This document shows positions 57,457-64,000 of a DNA stretch of 64,000 bases, piece after piece. The stretch is from Coprinopsis marcescibilis (Eukaryota > Basidiomycota > Agaricomycetes > Agaricales > Psathyrellaceae), in NCBI GenBank assembly GCA_004369085.1, contig ML210170.1, forward strand, positions 52,407-116,406, in the 5' to 3' direction. The position numbers and the translations under genes are program-made. Positions within the stretch are counted from its first letter, which is position 1; each line of letters begins with the position of its first letter. The notes under the pieces were generated by a model that saw only the letters and a program-made list of their open reading frames with translations, had not been told where the DNA came from and ran no database searches.

Positions 57457-58842
57457 ATTTGTCGCTGGTCTGCTAAAGTATATCAGTTGGTCTGTTCATG
57501 GGGGGGATTAATTAACCCACATTGAAAACAGGTGAATGCAAAGTATGAGAGTTTGGAAGCTGATGCTACTTTTCTCTGCGACTTGGCCAGCTTTTATACT
57601 GTATTTTAGGGCGGGGCCAGGTCTTCCGAGCGCCAACATGTGCTCTGTCTGCTCTAGAGGTTCTACCAAAATAGACTTAGTTGACAGGCTGGAGCATACG
57701 AACGATGCCGTCGGTCGCAAAACACCGCGAAACACCTCCACCATCCATGCGGCATGCAAACTATACCTATGCTACACATGCTCTAGCTTTAGCTTCCGGG
57801 ACAGGTAGAGATATGTGGGCATTAATAGCTCGCATAACCCCTTTCTGAGTGCTCGTGACACTAAGTTCGAATGATTACAGCAGATACTGTGCACCGATGT
57901 TACCGAGACAAGCGCTGGCTAAACATAGGCCTCATGAACGCATGAATCCGGCTATTTTTAACTCGGACCACTGAAAATAAGACGAAGATCTTTTGTGAAT
58001 AAGCCTGCGAGTAAGGCCGTGTGTAGGTATTTACGTCTCAACAATGACAATGTGTGGCTGCCTATAATACGGCTTGGGGAAGTGAAGTCTCCAAAAGTTA
58101 AGTATAACCCGGGTAAATGTAAAGACGCACTTCTCGGTTCTTTCAAATCCAATCTCGAACTCCTCCTACGATGAAACCGCTATAGCTCTCACTCTAGAGT
58201 GGCCGCAGATTAGAATCACCGGAATTGGCGCTGAAGAAAGGTAGCACTGCGTCTTCGTAGTTGAGTTGGGGGCGATACACCCCAAACATGTCTCATCATG
58301 CCTATAATAACGTCGAGCTAGAGGATTGATAGTATGTAACAGTTAGGCTCAAAATGATGAACCCCGTATTTCGTCAGAGCCCCACGTTCAAATCACACAC
58401 CCAGCCAGTACCACAGTGGTATAGCCTGATTCGCAAAGATTGCTATGTCACGATTTCCAAAGAAATTTGGGAAACGAGAAGAAACGATTGACATAACGGA
58501 ATGTTTAATGGTCAATATCTTCACCGATCCTCATCCAATCGTATATGCAGACCTGACCGACTAAATACACGAATTTGCTGTCGAAACGGCCTTGTTATCG
58601 ATCGTTCAACTTTGCTTCAACTGACATTGTTTTGATTGTAGATCATAGCGTTTATAAAGAGTTATAGGTTGGACCGTTACAGTGAGAGTCTCGAGAAACG
58701 AACGCTTATTTCTCAAAATAATGCTATCATTCAGCAAGGACAGTACTATGCTACACACAAGGCATTAAAACACATGGAGAACAACAGCATTATTATCCTT
58801 AAAAGCTACTTTGAGCTGATGATAGGGACTGATGCCCAGCCT
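57457..58842. other. Duplicated KP4-like promoter and F-box tail relic
   Basis: From 57457 to about 58140 this is the upstream region of gene 1, also found upstream of gene 2 and gene 5. From about 58190 to 58760 is the 3' flank of gene 2. Its 58540-58760 part is a decayed copy of the F-box copy 2 tail and downstream sequence (AIVYEDL...FAVE region with stops, then a matching GAGAAACGAAC...TTATTTCTC stretch). No intact gene lies here. Confidence 0.75.
57592..57598 (-). promoter_or_regulatory. TATA box of KP4-like gene 1
   Basis: The minus strand reads AGTATAAAAGCTGG, as for gene 5, about 140 bases upstream of the ATG. Confidence 0.6.
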
Positions 58843-59223
58843 CTAGCGCTGGCTGACCCAGTTGACGGTGAGCTGGCCTTGGCTGACATCGTTGTTCTGG
58901 AACGGGTTGCTTCCGCACTTTCCACAGCCGTGGTTGACGAGGCCTTGGAGGAGCTCCTTGACCCTCGCACCTGTGATGTTCTCGCTGGTGCTCTGCGTGA
59001 AGGCACACAAGCCGCTGGCGATGGCATTGTCGCCGCAGCACACGATGTGCTGGCCAGGGAAGTAGATGTTGCCGTCGGGGAGACGGTTGGCCTGAGCGAG
59101 GAGGTCCGTGAGCTGGCAGAGGGTTCCTCCACAGTTGGAGTTCCCGCGGCAGTTGATGCCCAGCGCGGAGACGCTACTTGTGGCCGCGAGGAGGAGGGTG
59201 GAGACTACGATGGTGAACTTCAT
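58843..59223 (-). CDS. KP4-killer-toxin-like secreted protein 2
   Basis: A single exon of 126 codons, nearly identical to gene 1: signal peptide ending SSVSA, then LGINCRGN, eight Cys and QLTVNW. It is paired with gene 4 in the inverted duplication. Its promoter copy reads AGCATAAAAG where genes 1 and 5 have AGTATAAAAG, so the core TATA is altered. The 3' flank carries an F-box tail relic. A 208-codon frame on the opposite strand is a shadow. Function as for gene 1, inferred from family. Confidence 0.83.
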   Translation of the reverse strand: MKFTIVVSTLLLAATSSVSALGINCRGNSNCGGTLCQLTDLLAQANRLPDGNIYFPGQHIVCCGDNAIASGLCAFTQSTSENITGARVKELLQGLVNHGCGKCGSNPFQNNDVSQGQLTVNWVSQR

Positions 59224-60624
59224 ATTTGTCGCTGGTCTGCTAAAACATCAGTTGGTCTATTAAGGCGGAGGATGCAGAGAGTTGACCCACTGTAAAAACA
59301 GGTGAATTCAAAGTATGAGAGTTTGAAAGCTGATGATATTATTCTTTGTGACTTGACCAGCTTTTATGCTGCCTTTCGGGGGGCAGGGCTATGTGCTCCG
59401 AGCGCCAACATGTGCTCTGGCTGCTCTAGAAGTTCTACAAAAATAGACTTAGCTGACAGGTTGGAGCCTACGAACGATGCCGTCGGTCGCGAAACACCGC
59501 GAAACACCTCCACCATCCATGCGGCATGCAAACTATACCTATGTTGCGCATGCTCTAGCTTCAGGTTCTGGGCCAGGCAGAGGGGTATTCGGTCATTAAT
59601 AACTCACACAACCCCCTCTTGAGTGCTCGTGACACTAAGTTGGAACGATAGCAACAGATACTGTGCACCGATGTTACCGAGACCAGCGCTGGCTAAACAT
59701 AGACATCATGGACGCATGGATCCCTATTTTTAACTCGGAACACTGTTAAAATAAGACGAAGATCTTTTGTGAGTAAGCCTGCGAGTAAGGCCGTGTGTAA
59801 GTATTTACGTCTCAAAAATGACAATGTGTGGCTGCCTAGAATACGGCTTGGGGAAGTGAAGTCTCCAAATGTTAGGGTATAGGCCCGGGTAATACGCACT
59901 GTTGGGGCTTTTCATATACAATCTAGGATAAATGCCTGACGAAGGTGCGACATATGTATCCCTCGCGAGCAATCACAAGATTAAGTGGGTACTAGACTCA
60001 ACAAATATAGAGTTAAGTCTTCAAGCCCGTAGTTGAGTTCCGGGCTACACCCCAAACATATCGCACCAAAGCGTCATAATCTTGAGCTAAATGATATAAA
60101 GGGGTTAGGCTCACAGCGATGAACCCCATAATTCGTCAGAGCACATGCTCTTTCTTCTAGTCAAACACCCTGGTCCCTTTAGGGCACCGCCTGAGATGGT
60201 AAGGATCGCTTTATTACTAAAGCAATTTGGCTTTGATTTTGTTAGTCAGATTTCAAGCTTTTTGGCTCTCAATCAGAGCCGGACGGGTTGTGCCCGGTGC
60301 CAGTGTCCTTACGTCTACATTATGAACATATGGTCTACTCTTAGAACACCGCCGGTTCGCGAGCATCGGAGCGCTTGAGCTATTTTAGTTCTAACTTCTG
60401 CATCAATGGGGAAGGATGAAGTGAAAAGCAAAGATTGACATATCGGAATGGAATTTCTTCACTGATCCTCCTCGGAGTCCTCGCTCCACGGAATTTGTGA
60501 CGTCGAAATTCAGAGTCTAATTTCAGACTCTTCGTTTATCCAACCCTCATGCGATGAACCAGCAACTTGACTATATTGAGCTTTCCATAATCAAATAATC
60601 ATATCCAATGTCAATGGATGCTAG
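59224..60624. other. Promoter of gene 2 and 3' flank of gene 3
   Basis: 59224 to about 59920 is a copy of the gene 1 promoter region. About 60000-60600 is a more diverged copy of the 58250-58760 segment, including the phrase around ACACCCCAAACAT and the F-box tail relic near 60420-60560. No intact gene was seen. Confidence 0.65.
59362..59368 (-). promoter_or_regulatory. Altered TATA box of KP4-like gene 2
   Basis: CATAAAA replaces TATAAAA found at the same place in genes 1 and 5. Confidence 0.5.
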
Positions 60625-61008
60625 CTAGCGCTGAGCAACCCAGTTAACCGTCATCTCTCCCTGAGTGACGTCATTTCCCTCGATGGGAACCCTTCCACAC
60701 CTCGTACACCCTCGATTAGCCAAGGCCTGTATCAATTCCTTCGCTCTTGCGCCTGAAATGCTCTCGCTGGTGTTCTGCGTGAATGCGCATAGTCCATCAG
60801 CCGCAGCTGGGCCACCACAGCACACTATGTGTTGGCCGGGGGGATAGATGTTGCTATCTGGGAGCTGGTTGGCTTGTGCGAGAATGTCGCTGACTCTACA
60901 GGTAACAGTGGCACAGTTGGCACTTCCGACACAGTTAATGGGACCGATAGCTAAAACACTCCCTGCAAAGAGCAGGAGAGCACTAGGCATGGTAATGATG
61001 AGCTTCAT
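60625..61008 (-). CDS. KP4-killer-toxin-like secreted protein 3, divergent
   Basis: A single exon of 127 codons. It has a signal peptide (MKLIITMPSALLLFAGSVLA) and a mature part beginning IGPINC. The Cys positions match genes 1, 2, 4 and 5 (a VCC pair, GLC, NRGCTRCG), and it keeps DVTQGEMTVNWV at the end. About half the residues differ from the others, so it is the oldest branch of the array. Its 5' flank (61009-61400) is not related to that of the other copies; an ATATAAG at 61150-61155 on the minus strand may be its TATA. Function as a secreted KP4-family protein is inferred. Confidence 0.82.
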   Translation of the reverse strand: MKLIITMPSALLLFAGSVLAIGPINCVGSANCATVTCRVSDILAQANQLPDSNIYPPGQHIVCCGGPAAADGLCAFTQNTSESISGARAKELIQALANRGCTRCGRVPIEGNDVTQGEMTVNWVAQR

Positions 61009-61755
61009 TCTCGCTGTGAATACTTGATCTGTATCGAGGGTAAGAACTATGGAGAATCAGTTGCGGTAGATAATTACCTGGCTGACAGGTCGCTTGGTTT
61101 GGAGATGAACTTGCTTGTTCTGTGGTTCTGTCTCACCAATCATCGCATCTTATATCTTTCGCATCTCACTCCCCAGGGTACTAGTCATACCGATTGGCTG
61201 CCTAGCCTTACCAACAGGTTGCGCTATGCAGCTAGTACCGTACAGCTTAGTGCTTAGCTCTGGGGCGCAAGGCTCAAACTCTTGCTGGTAAGCTACCTTT
61301 GTCAGACCTTTGTTCGGATTCTAAATTTAGGAACACATAGTACCACCAATTAAATGCGTAATTATAGAATGGAAAATCGGCGTGTACCGAGGCCACCGCG
61401 ACAGGCGCTCGCATTAATCGCGCAGAGTAAATGATGGGCGACATGCAGGGATGTGGATGTCTCGTTGTGCGATCTGTCAGGCGAATAAAAATAGTGCGCT
61501 GCGCGGTCCTCTCAGAGTCCAAAAACCTATGTCTGAAGAAATGGAGGGAACTGAGCCCTGTGATACATCGGCTCTTTGTGGCCGATACCAAGTGCTTTAG
61601 GGAGATGCTGAGTGGGATAAGATAACGCATGGTGTTTGCTGTAGTCAGCTGTATTTATTTTTGTGCAAATGTGCAGATGCGGGTAGAGGCCGCACGAGTC
61701 ACGCTCTTGGTGCCGTTCTAGAGGATGCAAGTGGCTGTTAGAGGGGGCAGAGTCA
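61009..61755. other. Divergent promoter region between genes 3 and 4
   Basis: About 750 bases of unique sequence between two divergent KP4-like genes. It is unrelated to the promoters of genes 1, 2 and 5. Confidence 0.55.
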
Positions 61756-61763
61756 TATATAAA
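61756..61763 (+). promoter_or_regulatory. TATA box of KP4-like gene 4
   Basis: TATATAAA lies 162-169 bases upstream of the ATG at 61925, in a promoter not shared with the other copies. Confidence 0.5.
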
Positions 61764-61924
61764 GGGTCTATTCTCAGCCAAGAAGAGCCAGCAACATACA
61801 AGTAGCTTTCGCATTCTCCACAGTTGAACTTTCACCTGGTACTTTAAACTTTTACTGTACGTACTTTTCCTTCGTTCATACGCTTCAGGGCGTGATCTAA
61901 CAGCTGTGACAGCACCTAACCACA

Positions 61925-62305
61925 ATGAAGTTCACCATCGCAGTCTCCACCCTCCTTCTCGCTGCCACAAGCAGCGTCTCCGCGCTGGGCATCAACTGCC
62001 GCGGAAACTCCAACTGTGGAGGAACCCTCTGCCAGCTCACGGACCTCCTCGCTCAGGCCAACCGTCTCCCCGACGGCAACATCTACTTCCCTGGCCAACA
62101 CATCGTGTGCTGCGGCGACAACGCTATCGCCAGCGGCTTGTGTGCCTTCACGCAGAGCACCAGCGAGAACATCACGGGTGCGAGGGTCAAGGAGCTCCTC
62201 CAAGGCCTCGTCAACCACGGCTGTGGAAAGTGCGGAAGCAACCCGTTCCAGAACAACGACGTCAGCCAAGGCCAGCTCACCGTCAACTGGGTCAGCCAGC
62301 GCTAG
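61925..62305 (+). CDS. KP4-killer-toxin-like secreted protein 4
   Basis: A single exon of 126 codons whose mature protein looks identical or nearly so to genes 1 and 2. Signal peptide ends SSVSA and eight Cys are conserved. The inverted duplication ends at or close to its ATG: upstream sequence differs from that of its partner, gene 2. It has therefore come under a different promoter. Overlapping frames at 61906-62406 and 61916-62335 are shadows. Confidence 0.85.
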   Translation: MKFTIAVSTLLLAATSSVSALGINCRGNSNCGGTLCQLTDLLAQANRLPDGNIYFPGQHIVCCGDNAIASGLCAFTQSTSENITGARVKELLQGLVNHGCGKCGSNPFQNNDVSQGQLTVNWVSQR

Positions 62306-63665
62306 AGGCTGGACACCAGTCCCTATCATTAGCACAAATCAACGTAGTACTTTCAAGGATAATGATGTTGTTCTCCATGCGTTTTAATACCTTGTGTGTA
62401 ACATAGTACTGTTGAATGATAGCATTATGTCGAGAAATAAGAGTTCGTCTCTAGAGTCTCATAACGGTCCAACCTATAACTCTTTATAAACGTTGTCTGC
62501 AATCAAAATAATTTCAAAGGAGTCAGTTGAAACAAAGTCTAACGGTCGATAGCAACGCCAGTTCGATAGCAAATTCGTGTATGTAGTCAGTAAGGTCTGC
62601 ATATATGACCGGATGAGGATCGTTGGAAATATTGACAATTGAACATTCCGTTATGTGAATCGTTTCTTGTCGCTTCCCAAATTGCTTTTGAAATCGTTAC
62701 ATAGCAATCGTTAACAAATCAGGCTGTACCACTGTGTTGCTGCTTGGGTGGGGCTCTGGCGAAATACGGGGTTCATTATTTTGAGCCTAACTGTTACATA
62801 CTAGCAATATTCTAGCTCGACGTCATTATGGACATAACGAGACATGCTTGGGGTGTATCTCAACAACGAAGACGCAGCGCTACCTTTCTTCAGCGCCAAT
62901 GCCGCTGATTCTAATTTATGGTCACTCCAGAGTGAGAGCTATGTAGCGGTTTCATCGTACGTATTATTCTATATTGGATTTGAAAAGACCGAGAAGTGCG
63001 TCTTTAAATTTACCCGGGTTATACTTAACCTTCGGAGACTTGAGCCATTTCCCCAAGCCGTATTCTAGGCAGCCACACATTGTCATTTTTGCGCCGTAAA
63101 TACTTACATACGGCCTTACTCGCAGGCTTATTCACAAAAGATCCTCGTCTTATTTTAGCAGCGTTCCGAGTTAAAAATAGGGATCCATGCGTTCATGATG
63201 CCTATGTTTAGCCAGCGCTTGTCTCGGTAATATCGGTGCACAGTATCTGTTGTCATCATTCAGACTTAGTGTCACGAGCACTCAGGAAGGGGTTGTGTGA
63301 GCTATTATTCCTCCACCTGGCTCGGAGCCTGAAGCTAGAGCATGTGCACCATGTATGGTTTGCATGCCGCATGGACGGTGGAGGTGTTTCGCGGTGTTTC
63401 GCGACCGACGGCATCGTTCATAGGCTCCAACCTGTCAACTAAGTCTATTTCTGTAGAGCTTCTAGAGCAGCCAGAGCACATGTTGGCGCACGGGGCACAT
63501 AGTCCTGCCCCCCGAAAGGCAGTATAAAAGCTGGTCAAGTCATAGAGAAAAGTAGCATCAGCTTTCAAACTCTCATACTTTGCATTCACCTGTTTTCACA
63601 GTGAGTCAATTCTTGCATCCTCGCCTTAACAGACCAACTGATGCTTTAATAGACCAGCGACAAAT
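62306..63665. other. F-box tail relic and promoter of gene 5
   Basis: 62306 to about 62960 is the inverted copy of 58190-58840, including the F-box tail relic at about 62430-62660. About 62990-63665 is the promoter region of gene 5, an inverted copy of 57457-58140. No intact gene is present. Confidence 0.75.
63523..63529 (+). promoter_or_regulatory. TATA box of KP4-like gene 5
   Basis: AGTATAAAAGCTGG lies about 140 bases upstream of the ATG at 63666. Confidence 0.6.
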
Positions 63666-64000
63666 ATGAAGTTCACCATCGCAGTCTCCACCCTCCTCCT
63701 CGCCGCCACAAGCAGCGTCTCCGCCCTGGGCATCAACTGCCGCGGAAACTCCAACTGCGGGGGGACCCTCTGCCAGCTCACGGATCTCCTCGCCGCAGCC
63801 AACCGTCTCCCCGACGGCAACATCTACTTCCCCGGGCAGCACATCGTGTGCTGCGGCGACAACGCCATCCCCAGCGGCTTATGTGCCTTCACACAGAGCA
63901 CCAGCGAGAACATCACGGGTGCGAGGGTCAAGGAGCTCCTCCAAGGCCTCGTCAACCACGGCTGTGGAAAGTGCGGAAGCAACCCGTTCCAGAACAACGA
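63666..64000 (+). CDS. KP4-killer-toxin-like secreted protein 5, partial
   Basis: The ATG at 63666 opens a frame that runs to the window end, about 111 codons. Signal peptide and all eight Cys are present within the window. It differs from gene 4 at a few residues (for example Ala for Gln in the LLAAANRL segment). It is the partner of gene 1 in the inverted duplication. Confidence 0.83.
   Translation, partial: MKFTIAVSTLLLAATSSVSALGINCRGNSNCGGTLCQLTDLLAAANRLPDGNIYFPGQHIVCCGDNAIPSGLCAFTQSTSENITGARVKELLQGLVNHGCGKCGSNPFQNN

Larger units (their letters stand above)
57076..59223. repeat. Inverted segmental duplication, left arm
   Basis: Gene 1, its promoter, the 3' flank of gene 2 and gene 2 match, in inverted order, gene 5, its promoter, the 3' flank of gene 4 and gene 4 at 61925-64000. 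Start-to-start distances are 1767 and 1741 bases, and similarity covers coding and non-coding sequence. The right arm runs out of the window. Confidence 0.85.
61925..64000. repeat. Inverted segmental duplication, right arm
   Basis: Inverted counterpart of 57076-59223; cut by the window end. Confidence 0.85.

Noticed and set aside
58669..59295. 208-codon plus frame over KP4-like gene 2
   Set aside because: Antisense shadow of a GC-rich conserved gene; the same shadow appears over genes 1 and 4.
61906..62406. 166-codon plus frame overlapping KP4-like gene 4
   Set aside because: Alternative-frame shadow; the 126-codon frame has the signal peptide and Cys pattern.
1..64000. CRISPR arrays and riboswitches
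   Set aside because: No regularly spaced direct repeats or recognisable riboswitch cores were seen; the genome appears eukaryotic.

Overview
The window looks like a basidiomycete, probably agaricomycete, nuclear genome. Most genes are split by many introns of about 50-60 bases with GTRNGT donors. The gene content also fits: F-box families with a coiled coil before the box, DUF2235 hydrolases, AAD-type aldo-keto reductases, an RTA1-like membrane protein, KP4-like secreted proteins, a Crinkler-type protein, and pogo and Harbinger DNA transposons. No bacterial operon structure is visible. The organism call is inference from gene content.

Layout. 1-813: 3' end of a peroxin/dysferlin-domain gene. 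1.2-7.0 kb: two tandem DUF2235 hydrolase genes on the minus strand. 8.5-9.6 kb: a secreted proline-iminopeptidase-like hydrolase. 10.0-10.5 kb: a short one-pass membrane protein. 11.2-17.8 kb: three tandem AAD-type aldo-keto reductases, the first a pseudogene with three lesions. 17.9-27.9 kb: two copies of an unrecognised protein family (17.9 kb minus, 26.7 kb plus), a long paralogue of the 10.0 kb membrane protein (20.5 kb plus), and an RTA1-like gene. A 15-codon relic of a Crinkler N-terminus lies at 26.5 kb.

28.0-43.6 kb is an AT-richer nest of mobile DNA. It holds a 62-bp-arm palindrome, a kinase-like relic, a pogo-type transposase broken by four in-frame stops and a frameshift, a 3.7-kb element with a perfect 10-bp target-site duplication, and a 2.9-kb Harbinger element with long terminal inverted repeats and a TGA duplication. 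The Harbinger element ends about 200 bases upstream of an apparently intact Crinkler-type gene (43.8-45.8 kb) that joins a ubiquitin-like header to a P-loop NTPase and a PD-(D/E)xK-like nuclease domain.

46.3-53.0 kb is housekeeping-like: an MFS transporter, the nucleolar RNA-binding protein Nop12 and a RidA-family protein. 53.4-57 kb has two tandem F-box genes. 57-64 kb has five KP4-killer-toxin-like secreted protein genes. They sit in an inverted segmental duplication with arms of at least 2 kb, and decayed F-box 3' tails lie beside most copies. This suggests the amplified unit was a convergent F-box/KP4-like pair.

The most unusual regions are the inverted KP4-like/F-box array, the Crinkler gene with its scattered relics and nearby transposon, and the 3.7-kb element whose target-site duplication does not fit its transposase type. 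Exon boundaries were set by hand from splice signals, reading phase and paralogue comparison. Where boundaries are uncertain, this is stated.
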